A stretch of DNA of 64,000 nucleotides from Rhizomicrobium electricum (GTDB taxonomy: Bacteria; Pseudomonadota; Alphaproteobacteria; Micropepsales; Micropepsaceae), in contig NZ_JAASQS010000010.1 of assembly GCF_011762045.1 (NCBI RefSeq), positions 124,001 to 188,000 on the forward strand. Reading direction: 5' to 3'. Position 1 is the stretch's first letter; each line of letters opens with the position of its first letter. The position numbers and the translations under genes were made by a program. Positions 1 to 10,300 of the stretch are shown here, piece after piece. Below the pieces are notes generated by a model. It saw nothing but the letters and a program-made list of their open reading frames with translations, searched no databases and had not been told where the DNA came from.

Positions 1-156
1 TCTAGATGGCATTATCTCTAACGCAGAATTTCCTATCGAGCTACTACTAGCGCCGGAAGCGGCCTTTTGGCTCACACATGCGGTGGAATACCCATGTAAA
101 GTGTGCGGGGGGTCCGCAGCATTCGTGCCGATCGGACTGCTTGTTCGGGGGCGAAC

Positions 157-1632
157 ATGGGCCGGAATAAACTCGGCGTCATTCTCAGCGTAATGATTTT
201 TATAATCGGTATCGCTCTTGGAGCGCTGCTGATGTCGGGCGTGCTGAATCCAAGCATTTCGGTTTTTAACTATGAGCACGGATCCATCGCCACCGAGGCG
301 CCATCCGGCTTGCTCGATAAAAGCGAGGAAGGGCTTCCGGCCGCCAGCATCAAGCACATCAACAAGGAAGCAAAAGACGCGATCTTCTTCACGGTTCTCC
401 ATGAAACCGGCCATATGTTCATCAAGGAACTTGATCTGCCGGCAATTGGTCCGGAAGAGGATGTCGCCGACGAATTCGCCGGCTTCGTCCTGACGGAAGC
501 GATCAAGAACGCACGTACACCTGAAGAAAAGCACGACTATCGCATGGTCGTGGTGGATGGTCTGAATTTCTGGTATCTCAGCGCCCAGTTTCACGGCCTG
601 CCCAAAACCGCAGCCGTATGGTCTGACGAGCACTCCCCCGATCTGCGACGTCTCTACAATATCTACTGCGTTGCGACCGGCGCTGATCCGGGCTTCTTCG
701 CCCCGCTGGGCGCCAAGCTCGGGGTGCCCGACGACCGCGTCACCCGCTGCGCCGACGAGTATCAGCGCAAACTCGGGTCATGGCAGAAACTGCTTGCCGA
801 ACATCGAAAGAGCTTCATTGACCGGGTGCTCAATCGTGGCGGAAAACTGAAGCTTTCCATCGAGCCGAACGGAAGCGCTGAATACCAGGCGATCGAGAAC
901 ATGTACCTGTCGAACGCCATCCAACCGTTATTGGATGTAGTTTCCGACAACCTCGCGCTCCCGGAAAACGTCAAGGTCGTCGCGAAGAAATGCGGCACGG
1001 TCAACGCCTACTGGTCGCCATCCGACAAGGCGATCTACATGTGCCACGAGATGGCATCCTACACCGTCAGCCTGTTCGTTCTCGCAGAGTTGAGCCATCT
1101 CGACCAACAGGCAAAAGCCCCCCGGCCGAGCCGGGGCAACGAAACTGCAAACAAGACAGACAGCGACACCCAGCAAAAAGCGCCGAGAGACACCACCGCG
1201 CCATCCGCTGCCAGCAACGGACCGGCGCCGGCGCCCACTTCCACAGCGGCAAATCAACCACCCCAAAAGCACGGCGGCTTTCTGATATTCGCCTATAGAA
1301 AGCTGGCCTTGAAACGCAAAATCAGCGATCTGCAATACCGGGAAATGGTCCTTTCCATGCAGATCAAACTGATGGAAGAGAAAATCGCCGATGCCCGGAC
1401 GACTTTCAGCGCCTATAACTCATCGCTGCATAACGCCGACACCGTGGAAAAGGCGCACCAAGCCGAGGAAACGTATGTGGCGCAGTTGAATCAGAAGATA
1501 GCTGGCATGAGACAGGAGGTCGAACAGATCGACGCCGAGCTACTGCAATTGAATGCCAAATTGAAGGAAGTGGAAAAGCAGGACGAAGAACAGGCCAAAT
1601 CCGCTCCCCCAAAATTCGGCCAAGGCGGATAA
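157..1632 (+). CDS. Membrane-anchored DUF4344-like putative metallopeptidase
   Basis: Putative zinc metallopeptidase of the DUF4344 type, 491 aa. Residues 5-30 form one hydrophobic segment, so the protein is probably anchored in the inner membrane facing the periplasm. HETGH (residues 82-86) followed by EEDVADEFA (about 100-108) matches the family's zinc site, and the later AYWSPSDKAIYMCHEM segment is also characteristic. A Pro/Thr/Lys-rich linker follows, then a C-terminal segment of about 110 residues rich in Glu, Lys and Gln that looks like a coiled coil; this tail is unusual for the family. I chose the ATG at 157 rather than 103 because GGGGGCGAAC precedes it and the membrane segment then sits at the N-terminus. 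The substrate is unknown. Confidence 0.75.
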   Translation: MGRNKLGVILSVMIFIIGIALGALLMSGVLNPSISVFNYEHGSIATEAPSGLLDKSEEGLPAASIKHINKEAKDAIFFTVLHETGHMFIKELDLPAIGPEEDVADEFAGFVLTEAIKNARTPEEKHDYRMVVVDGLNFWYLSAQFHGLPKTAAVWSDEHSPDLRRLYNIYCVATGADPGFFAPLGAKLGVPDDRVTRCADEYQRKLGSWQKLLAEHRKSFIDRVLNRGGKLKLSIEPNGSAEYQAIENMYLSNAIQPLLDVVSDNLALPENVKVVAKKCGTVNAYWSPSDKAIYMCHEMASYTVSLFVLAELSHLDQQAKAPRPSRGNETANKTDSDTQQKAPRDTTAPSAASNGPAPAPTSTAANQPPQKHGGFLIFAYRKLALKRKISDLQYREMVLSMQIKLMEEKIADARTTFSAYNSSLHNADTVEKAHQAEETYVAQLNQKIAGMRQEVEQIDAELLQLNAKLKEVEKQDEEQAKSAPPKFGQGG

Positions 1633-1689
1633 GGGAGAGCGATTTAGCCACTGCTCCTGTCAGATGACCTTCGCGACAGCGGTACGATA

Positions 1690-2559
1690 TTACGGCATCC
1701 GCTCGCCGCGGGCGGCTTCGACGATGTCGTACCAGTCGCGGCGGCTGAGATTGACCTTGAGGCCGTCGATGCATTCGCGGGCGCGCGCTTCATTGGTGGT
1801 ACCGAGGATCGGCGTCACCGCCGCGGGATGGGCCAAGAGGAACGCGATGGCGATCGCATTCGGCGAGACGCCGTGAGCGGCGGCGAGTTTCGCCAAAGCG
1901 GCGCGAACAGCTGCAAGGTCCGCCGGTCCGTTCTCGGCGAGACCGCCGCGCGCCAGCGGCGACCATGCCGCCACCGCGATGTCCTCGGCCATGGCCTGAT
2001 CGAGCGTGCCGTCGAACAAGGGATCGACATGGCCGGCGGAGAATTCGATCTGATGGGCGATCAGCGGCGCCTTGAGGAAGCGCTTGAGCGCAGCGACTTC
2101 GGCCGCGGTGTAGTTCGACACGCCGACGCATGCGATCTTGCCTTCGCGCACCAGCTCGTCGAGCGCACCCGCCACCTCGGCCGGATGGGCGAGAAGATCG
2201 GGACGATGGACATAGAAGAGATCGACGCGCTCCATGCCGAGCCGCTTGAGCGAAGCCTCGCACGCCGCCTTCAGATACGGCGCCGACGAATTGTACGGCG
2301 TGCCGGGGGCGCATCCGGCCTTGGTTGCGATCATCGCCCCGTCGAGCAGCCTCGGCGCCTTGGCGCGCACCGCTCCGAGCAGTGTCTCCGCTCCGCCGAA
2401 ACCGGACGCGCCGCCATAGACGTCGGCGGTATCGAGATGGTCGATGCCGCTCGCGCGCACGCGTTCGATCATGGCGATGGCTTCGTCCACCTGGTCCGCC
2501 GTGAAGCGCCAGAATCCGTAAGCCAGTCGCTTCTTGCCGCGTTCCGAGAGGGCCAACAT
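1690..2559 (-). CDS. Aldo/keto reductase
   Basis: NADPH-dependent aldo/keto reductase, 289 aa. The fold is recognisable from HLDTADVYGG (catalytic Asp and Tyr region), the Lys in ATKAGC, the VDLFYVHRPD segment with the conserved His, VGVSNY and the C-terminal cofactor-binding PILGTTNEARARE. The start is set at the ATG at 2559 (MLALSERGKKR); an in-frame extension to 2670 would cross the GH26 promoter. It is divergent from the GH26 gene, so it could share the operator region between them, but a role in mannan metabolism is only inferred. The substrate cannot be read from sequence. Confidence 0.88.
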   Translation of the reverse strand: MLALSERGKKRLAYGFWRFTADQVDEAIAMIERVRASGIDHLDTADVYGGASGFGGAETLLGAVRAKAPRLLDGAMIATKAGCAPGTPYNSSAPYLKAACEASLKRLGMERVDLFYVHRPDLLAHPAEVAGALDELVREGKIACVGVSNYTAAEVAALKRFLKAPLIAHQIEFSAGHVDPLFDGTLDQAMAEDIAVAAWSPLARGGLAENGPADLAAVRAALAKLAAAHGVSPNAIAIAFLLAHPAAVTPILGTTNEARARECIDGLKVNLSRRDWYDIVEAARGERMP

Positions 2560-2594
2560 GGTCTGCTCCGTAAATTTCACTGCCGAAAGGGAAC

Positions 2595-2643
2595 GGTAAG
2601 CGCTGTAGTAAGCGTTGTCACGTCCGGGCGGGGTGGATAGTAT
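2595..2643 (+). promoter_or_regulatory. GH26 promoter with two LacI-type operator candidates
   Basis: A sigma70-like promoter reads TTGTCA (2615-2620), a 17-bp spacer, then TAGTAT (2638-2643). Predicted transcription start is near 2650, leaving a leader of about 35 nt before the GH26 GTG. Two LacI-family operator candidates overlap here: GGTAAGCGCTGTAG (2595-2608) and AGTAAGCGTTGTCA (2607-2620). The second fits TGnAAnCGnTTnCA at all but two positions and covers the -35 box, so repression by occlusion is plausible. The same core occurs twice at the TonB receptor promoter. Confidence 0.6.
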
Positions 2644-2684
2644 CCCGGCCGTTTCAAAGCAATAGAACAACGCGGAGAGAAACG

Positions 2685-3797
2685 GTGCGCGCCCATTTTT
2701 CTACCTGGCTCGTCGCGGCCGGATTGAGTGTATCGGCCACGACATCTTTAACGGCAGCACCCGACGCGGCCGAAATCCACGGCAAGAAAACTGCGATCCT
2801 CTCCTATATGGCGCAATTGCCCGCGCAGAAGAAGACGCTCGCCGGCGTCCAGGTTAACGAGTTCGAGGTCTACATCGATTGCACGTCGGCGGACCGCCTC
2901 ACCGAGATGACCGGAAAGCGCCCGGCGGTGCTCGGCCTCGAGCTGATGAACGCTATCGCCTATCCGCCCTACCCGTCTTACTTGATCGACCGGGCGTTGA
3001 CCCAAACCGCCGCAGGCGGCCTCGTCACCATGGCGTGGCACCAGCGCAATCCGGTCGAAGTCTGCCAGCGCGGCGAATACTACGAGTGCGCGAAGAAGGC
3101 GATGAGTCCGGAAACGCTGAAGGCCGTGCTGACGCCGGGCACCAAGGAAAACGCACTGTGGCTTGCCGACGTACGCGCCATGGCCAAGACCCTGCACAAG
3201 CTGCGCGACGCCGGCGTGGTGGTGCTGTTCCGCCCCTATCACGAGATGAACGGCGGCTGGTTCTGGTGGGGCAAGCAGGAGGCGCTGCCGGAACTGTGGG
3301 ACGCGCTCTATGACGAACTCGTGGTGCGCGAGAAACTCGACAACCTAATCTGGGTGTGGTCGACCGACCGCGATGCGCCCGATGCGGCGAAGTATTTCCC
3401 CAAGCGGCACAAGCCCGACATGGTCGGCACCGACATGTACGAGAACGACGCCGACACGCCGAAATTCGCCGCCGCCAAAACGAACCTGACCAAGCTCGGC
3501 GGCGCCGCGCCGTTCGCCGTCACCGAAACCGGCAAGGCGCCGGGCGCCAAGGTGCTCGACGCGATCAATCCGAGTTATGTGCTGCTCTGGGGCGATCACC
3601 TCAATGTCAACTGGACGTGGAACGGCGACTGCCCGCAGTGCAACAAGCCGGGCGAGGTCGCCGCTTTCATCAAGTTGCCGCGCATCGTCACGCTCGACGA
3701 AATTCCGGCGGCGCTGAAGACAACCATCGCCAGGGACACCACCAATCCGCGCCCCTTGCACAAATCCAATCCGGTCTGCCCGGCCAAACTGCGTTAG
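2685..3797 (+). CDS. Glycoside hydrolase family 26 (beta-mannanase-like), secreted
   Basis: Endo-beta-1,4-mannanase-like GH26 enzyme, 370 aa, with an N-terminal signal peptide (about residues 1-25, ending near LTAA). The acid/base catalyst is E187 in PYHEMNGGWFWW, and the nucleophile is E281 in AVTETGK; both motifs are typical of clan GH-A family 26. The start is GTG at 2685 preceded by GCGGAGAGA. The next gene (GH130) begins 9 bp after the stop, so the two are probably co-transcribed. Upstream lie a promoter and LacI-type operators. It should act in the periplasm or outside the cell on mannan or glucomannan, feeding the TonB receptor and the GH130 phosphorylase. Exact specificity (mannan or another beta-glycan) is inferred from context. 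Confidence 0.88.
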   Translation: MRAHFSTWLVAAGLSVSATTSLTAAPDAAEIHGKKTAILSYMAQLPAQKKTLAGVQVNEFEVYIDCTSADRLTEMTGKRPAVLGLELMNAIAYPPYPSYLIDRALTQTAAGGLVTMAWHQRNPVEVCQRGEYYECAKKAMSPETLKAVLTPGTKENALWLADVRAMAKTLHKLRDAGVVVLFRPYHEMNGGWFWWGKQEALPELWDALYDELVVREKLDNLIWVWSTDRDAPDAAKYFPKRHKPDMVGTDMYENDADTPKFAAAKTNLTKLGGAAPFAVTETGKAPGAKVLDAINPSYVLLWGDHLNVNWTWNGDCPQCNKPGEVAAFIKLPRIVTLDEIPAALKTTIARDTTNPRPLHKSNPVCPAKLR

Positions 3798-3806
3798 GAA
3801 CAATCG

Positions 3807-4985
3807 ATGTTCGAAGCCCGCGACTTCTCCGCCCGTCTCGAAGAACTGACCAAGGCGCATCAGGCGCTGATCGCCCGTCCCAATCATCCGGTGGAGAGCC
3901 ACAACGGCATCTACCGGCGCTGGGCCAATCCGATCCTGACGGCGGAGCACGCGCCGCTGTTCTGGCGCTACGACCTCGATCCGAAAACCAATCCCTTCCT
4001 GATAGAACGGCTCGGCATCAACGCCGCGTTCAATTCCGGCGCGATTTACAAGGACGGAAAATATCTCCTGGTGGTGCGCGTGGAAGGCAACGACCGCAAA
4101 TCGTTCTTCGCGGTGGCCGAAAGCGAGACCGGCGTCGACGGCTTCAAGTTCTGGGATTACCCGGTCGCGATGCCGGAAACCGGCGAGCCCGACACCAACG
4201 TCTACGACATGCGCCTGACCGCGCATGAGGACGGCTGGATCTACGGCCTGTTCTGCACCGAACGCAAAGACACCGCCCAGCCCAACGACGAGAGTGCGGC
4301 GGTCGCCCAATGCGGCATCGCGCGGACGAAGGATCTCGTGAGTTGGGAACGCCAGCCCGATCTGGTGACGCATTCCGGCCAGCAGCGCAATGTCGTGCTG
4401 CATCCCGAATTCGTCGACGGCAAATACGCGCTCTACACGCGTCCGCAGGACGGCTTCATTTCCGTCGGCTCGGGCGGCGGCATCGGCTGGGGCCTGACGG
4501 TCTCGATGAACCCGGCGGTAATCGACAGCGAAATCGTCATCGACAAGAAGCGCTATCACACCATCAAGGAAGTGAAGAACGGCCAGGGCCCGGCGCCGAT
4601 CAAGACGCCGAAGGGCTGGCTCCACCTCGCCCACGGCGTGCGCAATACCGCGGCAGGCCTAAGATATGTGCTGTACATGTTCATGACCGCCCTGGACGAG
4701 CCCTGGCGCGTGACCCATTCGCCGAGCGGCTATTTCATCGCCCCGGAAGGCGCCGAGCGGGTCGGCGACGTCTCCAATGTGGCGTTCTCGAACGGTTGGA
4801 TCGCAAACGAGGCGGGCGAAGTATTCATCTATTACGCTTCGTCCGATACGCGCATGCATGTTGCGACATCGACGGTGGCACGCCTCGTCGATTACGTCAT
4901 GAACACGCCGTCCGATCCTTTGACCTCGGCCGGATGTGTCCAGCAGCGCAGCGCCCTGATCGCCCGGAATCTCGCTCTGAAATAG
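3807..4985 (+). CDS. GH130 4-O-beta-D-mannosyl-D-glucose phosphorylase
   Basis: Cytoplasmic GH130 phosphorylase, 392 aa, without a signal peptide. Known family members convert beta-mannosyl-1,4-glucose plus phosphate to mannose-1-phosphate and glucose. The sequence from [13 protein letters not shown] through [14 protein letters not shown] is characteristic, and D134 in [14 protein letters not shown] corresponds to the catalytic Asp of characterised mannosylglucose phosphorylases. Length matches the GH130_1 subgroup. It follows GH26 by 9 bp with an AGGA ribosome site, giving a mannan-to-mannose-1-phosphate pair. An alternative GH130 specificity such as mannobiose phosphorolysis cannot be excluded. 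Confidence 0.9.
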   Translation: MFEARDFSARLEELTKAHQALIARPNHPVESHNGIYRRWANPILTAEHAPLFWRYDLDPKTNPFLIERLGINAAFNSGAIYKDGKYLLVVRVEGNDRKSFFAVAESETGVDGFKFWDYPVAMPETGEPDTNVYDMRLTAHEDGWIYGLFCTERKDTAQPNDESAAVAQCGIARTKDLVSWERQPDLVTHSGQQRNVVLHPEFVDGKYALYTRPQDGFISVGSGGGIGWGLTVSMNPAVIDSEIVIDKKRYHTIKEVKNGQGPAPIKTPKGWLHLAHGVRNTAAGLRYVLYMFMTALDEPWRVTHSPSGYFIAPEGAERVGDVSNVAFSNGWIANEAGEVFIYYASSDTRMHVATSTVARLVDYVMNTPSDPLTSAGCVQQRSALIARNLALK

Positions 4986-5068
4986 GTAGTCGTCCGTACG
5001 ATCCGTACGATTACGCGTGACACCGCACCGCCGTCTCCGCGCGCGAGCGCGGGACTACGCTTGCGGCC

Positions 5069-5869
5069 ATGGGACGGCTCGCAATCATCGGTTTCGTGGC
5101 GTTCGCCGCGGCGGCGCATGCGGGCGGCTACGACGATTTCAGTGCCGGCATCGATGCCAACAACCGCGGTGCGGCCGGCGTCGCGGCGATGCATTTCACG
5201 CGCGCGATCACGGCGGGCGATCTGCCGGCGAGCTATCTGCCGGCGGCGTATGTGGGACGGGCCCGCGCCGCGTTGCGGCAGGAACAATGCGCCGAAGCGG
5301 TGCGCGATCTCGATGCCGCCATCGTCCGCAAACACGATTTCGCCGACGCCTACTCGTTGCGCGCCGAAGCGCATGTCTGCCTCGGTCAGGACGGCGCCGC
5401 GTTCGCCGATGCGGATGCCGCGGTGCGCCTCAGGCCGGCGGCGGGCTATCTGTTCACCCGCTCGCGCCTCAACTGGAACCGCGGCGCCTTTGCCGAAGCC
5501 CATGCCGACGCCGAAACCGCGGCCACGCGCGATCCGGGCAATGCCTATTTCCGCTTGTGGTCGGCAGTGACCGCGACGGCGCTGGCCCGCCCGAAATCCA
5601 TCGACGGCGCCGGAACCGCCACCATTGGCGACTGGCCGGGCCCCTTACTCGATCTGTTCGGCGGGCGCATCGCGCCGGAGGCGGTGTGGCAGGCGGCGGC
5701 GAACGACAAGGGACGCGCCTGCGAGGCCGCGTTCTACATCGGGGCGTGGAATCAAGCGCAGGGACGGCCGCAACTCGCCAAGAACCTCTATGCACGCGCG
5801 GCGGCCAACTGCCCGCGCAACTACGTGGCGTTCGATGCGGCGCGCCGGGCCTTGAAGAGGCTGGAATGA
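5069..5869 (+). CDS. Secreted TPR-like protein
   Basis: Protein of 266 aa with a short signal peptide (MGRLAIIGFVAFAAAAHAG). It contains three to four degenerate TPR-type helix pairs, for example YDDFSAGIDANNRGAAGVAAMHF, CAEAVRDLDAAIVRKHDFADAYSLRA and AFADADAAVRLRP. The function is a guess: TPR arrays mediate protein contacts. Its stop overlaps the start of the downstream retropepsin-like gene (ATGATG, TGA inside), so the two are translationally coupled and may act together in the periplasm. It lies just after GH130, but a role in glycan use is not shown by sequence. Confidence 0.8.
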   Translation: MGRLAIIGFVAFAAAAHAGGYDDFSAGIDANNRGAAGVAAMHFTRAITAGDLPASYLPAAYVGRARAALRQEQCAEAVRDLDAAIVRKHDFADAYSLRAEAHVCLGQDGAAFADADAAVRLRPAAGYLFTRSRLNWNRGAFAEAHADAETAATRDPGNAYFRLWSAVTATALARPKSIDGAGTATIGDWPGPLLDLFGGRIAPEAVWQAAANDKGRACEAAFYIGAWNQAQGRPQLAKNLYARAAANCPRNYVAFDAARRALKRLE

Positions 5870-6708
5870 TGCGCATCGCCCTTCTCGCCTTTTTCGCATT
5901 CGCCGCAGCCGCCTTGGCCGCACCGCCTTGCACGCCCGAAGCCTCCTGGACGCTCGAACCCGATTGGTACGGCGGCATGACCGTGCCGGTCGCGGTCGAA
6001 GGCAAGCATTTGTCGCTGCTGGTCGACACCGGCGGCGTGCGCTCGATGTTGACGGGGTCGGCCGTGGCCGATCTGAACCTCACCCCGAGACCGATCCGCA
6101 ACGAACGCGTGACGCTGTACGGCGGGCTGCAAGTGACGCATTGGGTGCGCGTCGACGGCGCCGGAATGCCGGACCAGTTCTGGGTGATGCCCGACGCGCG
6201 CGTGCCCTATGCCCTGTCCGGAACTTTGGCGCCGGATTTCTTGTCGCGCTACGACGTCGGCTTCGATTTCGCCCACGCCCGCATGCGGCTCTACGCGCCC
6301 GGCGCCTGTCCGGCCGGGAACGCCATCCCGCTCAAGCCCGACCGCACCCGCCATCTGATCGTGACCGTGATGCTCGACGGCAAGCCGATCGACGCCATGC
6401 TCGACACCGGCGCCTCGCGCTCGGACTTCAGCCTCGAAACCGCCCGCGCCTTGTTCGGTACAGCCTTGCGCGAACAGCCGGCGGAGCGGGCCGACTGCGA
6501 GCGCGGCGTCTCCACCCACGCGTTCCGCCAGATCAGTATCGGCGGGGTGACGATCAACGATCCCGACATCGTGCTGGTGCCCGATGCCATCGGCGGCAGA
6601 CCGGCGGACTCGCCGCGGCTGGTGCTGGGAATGGGCATTCTGCGGCGCCTGCACCTGACGGTGTTCTACAGCCGGAACAGGCTCGCGGTCGCGCGCGCCA
6701 CGCCCTAG
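5866..6708 (+). CDS. Secreted retropepsin-like aspartyl protease with two DTG motifs
   Basis: Protein of 280 aa with signal peptide (MMRIALLAFFAFAAAALAA). It carries two aspartyl protease motifs in one chain: LLVDTGGVRSM (about residue 47) and AMLDTGASRSDFS (about residue 180). Each is followed by hydrophobic-hydrophobic-Gly signatures (SGTLAPDFL and LVLGMGIL), as expected for two fused retropepsin-like lobes. Pepsin-like enzymes need two catalytic Asp; here both appear present in a single polypeptide. It overlaps the upstream TPR gene by 4 bp and ends overlapping the convergent membrane protein gene by 4 bp. The substrate is unknown. Confidence 0.82.
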   Translation: MMRIALLAFFAFAAAALAAPPCTPEASWTLEPDWYGGMTVPVAVEGKHLSLLVDTGGVRSMLTGSAVADLNLTPRPIRNERVTLYGGLQVTHWVRVDGAGMPDQFWVMPDARVPYALSGTLAPDFLSRYDVGFDFAHARMRLYAPGACPAGNAIPLKPDRTRHLIVTVMLDGKPIDAMLDTGASRSDFSLETARALFGTALREQPAERADCERGVSTHAFRQISIGGVTINDPDIVLVPDAIGGRPADSPRLVLGMGILRRLHLTVFYSRNRLAVARATP

Positions 6709-7172
6709 GAATTCGTGGACTTCTCGCGCCGCCGGAGGCCGCCGCCCCAGATCCAGTACGAGGCCTTTGCCGCTACCCCCAAAGTCAGCCCGACCACTAC
6801 GGCGGCACCGGCCAGCATCGGCACAATCGCGTCCGGCGGCGGACCGGCCCCTTCCATCACGGCCAGGAAAATCGCGATCCCCAGCGCCGGGACCAGCGGC
6901 AGCGTTACGAACACAGCCGCCAGCAGGAACGACCCGTCGAAGCTGCCGTGATGGGTGAAGCGGTAGAACACCAACAGCCACGCCGCTTTCAAGAAGATGC
7001 ACATCAGCACCATTCCGGCGGCGGCCGCCAAACTTTCGGGAATGGAGAGCGCCTCAACCCCGGCATAATAGAGGAAATAGAACACCGCGACCGAGCCGGT
7101 CGCGATGAGAGTCGCCCGCGGCCAGCGCCGTACCAATCCCCAAAAGAAATTTGCGTGCCAGCGGATGCCCAT
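6705..7172 (-). CDS. Hypothetical membrane protein, four helices
   Basis: Protein of 155 aa that I do not recognise. It has four predicted transmembrane segments (roughly residues 20-38, 45-70, 80-105 and 115-138) and a short basic C-terminus (RRREKS). The 3' end overlaps the convergent retropepsin-like gene by 4 bp. Reading is supported by good hydrophobic periodicity and an initiating ATG at 7172. No function can be assigned. Confidence 0.6.
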   Translation of the reverse strand: MGIRWHANFFWGLVRRWPRATLIATGSVAVFYFLYYAGVEALSIPESLAAAAGMVLMCIFLKAAWLLVFYRFTHHGSFDGSFLLAAVFVTLPLVPALGIAIFLAVMEGAGPPPDAIVPMLAGAAVVVGLTLGVAAKASYWIWGGGLRRREKSTNS

Positions 7173-7268
7173 ATCCCTTCCCTGGCCCGGACCGTATCAC
7201 CGCCGGCCGGAGTTGGCTAACCGGAGTTATCCGCCAGTTCGGCGCAGAGCCGCATCCACGCTGGGCAT

Positions 7269-7303
7269 AAAAAAGGGGCGGTCGCCTTGCCAACGACCGC
7301 CCC
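7269..7303 (-). terminator. Intrinsic terminator of the TonB receptor gene
   Basis: Read on the minus strand: a perfect 10-bp stem GGGGCGGTCG / CGACCGCCCC with a 9-nt loop, followed by TTTTTT. It lies about 20 bp after the receptor stop codon. Confidence 0.9.
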
Positions 7304-7324
7304 GAGAAGGCACTTCGAGAAATT

Positions 7325-10300
7325 CTAGTAGTTGAACTTCACGTTGAGAGCGTAGCTCCGACCAGCCTGGTCATAGGTGAACGGCTGGTTCTTGTACTGG
7401 AGGTAGCTGGAGGTGGCTTCCGCCGCCAGGTTCCGCCCTTCGAGCACAACACCCAGATTTTCGGTGATGTTGTAGCTCAACTGAGCGTCGATCTGGCCGT
7501 AGGAGCGGTCAAACACGCCGTAGGTCTTGGTACCGCCCGTTGCGGTCGAAACGACCGACAGGGTCTGGTAGGCCGAACCCACCGCGCTGCCCTTCCAGGT
7601 GTACGACACGCGGCCGGCAAACGGGCCTTGCTCGTAGTAAGCCTGGAGGGTGTAGGCGTTCTGCGCCACGCCGGGGAAACCAAGGTTGGACGTGAACGCG
7701 GTCGCGTTCTGAGTCTTCGACTTGGCATAGGTGTAGTTGGCGTTGAAGCCGAAGCCGTTCTCGAACGCATACTGCGCGTTGAGTTCGACGCCTTCGATCA
7801 TACCACCGCGGCCGTTGGTGACCTTGGTGATGCCGCCGGCCGTGCCGCCGAAGTCGTCCATGACCGTCGTGGAGATGGTGGACGACGTCGTGAAGCTATC
7901 GACGCCCTTCCAGAACAGGGTCGCGGAAATCAGGCCCTGCGTGCCGAAATAGTATTCCCACGAAATGTCGACCTGGTTGGCGCGATACGGATCGAGCTGG
8001 TTGTTACCGCCCTGGCCGTTGTTGAAGTAGAAGCCGTCATGCGAGCAGACGCCCGTCGAGGCCTGAACCGCAACGTTGCAGCGCACGTCTGCAGTGGCGT
8101 GCGTGAAGTTGTAGTACATGCCCGCACCGAGCTGCCACGGATTGGCGTCGGCCATAACGCGGGCCGCCGTCAGACGCAGCTTGTGGCCTTCGAACACGTC
8201 CACATAGGCGTTCAAGCTCGGCAGGATGTCGACGTATTCGCGCTTGGTCACGACGTAGCTGGTCGAGCCCACATCCGGAAGACCGTTCCACGTCGCCGTC
8301 GAGATGTACTTCGGCGCCGGGTTGGAGTTCAGGATGTACTGGCCGATATCGAGCTGCGTCTTGACGACACGCACGCCGGTATTGATGTGGAAGCCATCGG
8401 CCGGCTTGCCGATGTCGACCATGAAGTAGCCTTCCGACACCTTCTTGGCGATCTTGAAGGAGTTGATGGCGTCCTTGAAGCGCTGCAGCGGAGCATTCGG
8501 ATTGATGCTCTGCAGCCACGCCTTGGGATCGCTCATCATCTGATCGGGATTCTGGGCCAGCATCTCGCTGATGCCTGCGGCCGGGAAGAAGTCCTTGATC
8601 ATCTTCAGGCGTTCGGGATTGGTGGTCGCCGTCTGGACCGGAACGAACGGCAGATCCGGATCCTGGTAATAGGTCCAGGGACCGCGGATGGTCTGGTCCA
8701 TTTCCCACGACAACTGGCCTTGACCATTCGCGCAATGGGTCACGCCAGCGACGATGCTGCGCGACGCATCGTTGAACGAGCACGTGCCGTTGCCGTAGGC
8801 GTTGAGCAGGAAGCGACCGAAGTCGTAGTCGACGTTGGACGAAGCATGGCGCAGGCCGGCCGAAACCGTGACCTTGTCGATCACGTCGTACTCGACATCA
8901 CCACGCAGGGCCCACTGGTCGTTCTTGGACTTCACGTCCCAGCCCCAGTGCGACTTGTAGAGGATGTAGTCGGGGTTGGTCAGCATGTCGGCGATATTGT
9001 ACGAGACGCGCTGATACAGACCCTTCACGTTGGTGTAGCTGAAATCGCAGTTCACCGGATTGAGGGTACGGCCGGCATCGCCCTTGTTGCCGCCGCAAGC
9101 CTTCCAGTTGGCGAAGTGGTTGCCCGGCAGGTTGCCGGTGAACAGGCTGGCGTTCGACGCATTGCGGTTGCCGAAGTCGATGTTGTAGCCCGACTGCCGG
9201 AAGTCCGCCTGCACGAACTCGGAGTACATCGAGCCCTTGCCATAGGAGAACTTGCTGCTGGCGCGCAGCTTGCCGCCGTTGTCGTACTTGATGTTGAACT
9301 GGACGTTGTCGCCGATGTTCTTGTCTTTTTCGACAAGGGTCGCACCTTCGGCGCTGTGCGAGCGGAACGTGCCCGCCAGAACGACGCCGTTATCGTCGAC
9401 CGAATAGGCCTTGGAGGCATCGAGACCCTGCGCTTCACCGTTCGAATGGATGAAGAGCTTGTCGGATACGTCCTGCCGCCCGATCGTCAGGAAGGAGTGG
9501 AACCACGACAGGCCCATCTGGACCGACGAGACGGGGTTGTAGTTCACGCCCAAGAACGTGCCGAGGCGCTTACGGTCGACCTTCTGATTGGTCAGATAGG
9601 CAAGTTCCTGCTCGATGTAGTTCTTGCCGATATTGTTGTCGATGCCCGTGGTGGGTCCGGCAACCGCCCAGTTACCGCGGTTCTGCGCCTGCGCTTCGAA
9701 GACGCGCACATCGTGCTCGTCATAGGAGATCGCAGCGAGAACGCCGAAGTTGGGCGAGAACTTGTATTGCGCGACGACCGCACCGGCCGGCGTGGCATGG
9801 GCCGCGCCCTGGCTGTAGCTGACGCCGACGTTGCCGCCGATCTTCAGGCCTTCTTCGCCGTCGGTGGCGTTACGAACGCGCAGATTGACGGTGCCGCCGA
9901 GGGCGCCCGCGACCAGCGCGGCGTTCGGCGACTTGTAGACGTCGATGCCCGCGATGAGCGACGACGGAATGCCTTCCAGAGAGTTCTGGAACAGGTTGCC
10001 GGCGCCCGAGCCCGAGCCTTCGCCCGAGGTGTACATTTCACGGCCGGTCACGAACACGTCGCTGTCGAGCAGCGTGACGTTGTAGGACAGACCGCGGATG
10101 CGGACCTGCGTGCCTTCACCGGCGACGCGATCGATCTGCACGCCCGGCAGGCGCTGCAGCGATTCAGCGACGTCCTTATCGGGCATCTTGCCGATATCTT
10201 CCGGCGCAACCGATTCAATCATCAGGTTCGAATTCTGCTTCGCACTGAGCGCGCTGGCCAGCGATGCCCGGAAGCCCGTAACCGTGACGGTTTCGATTGT

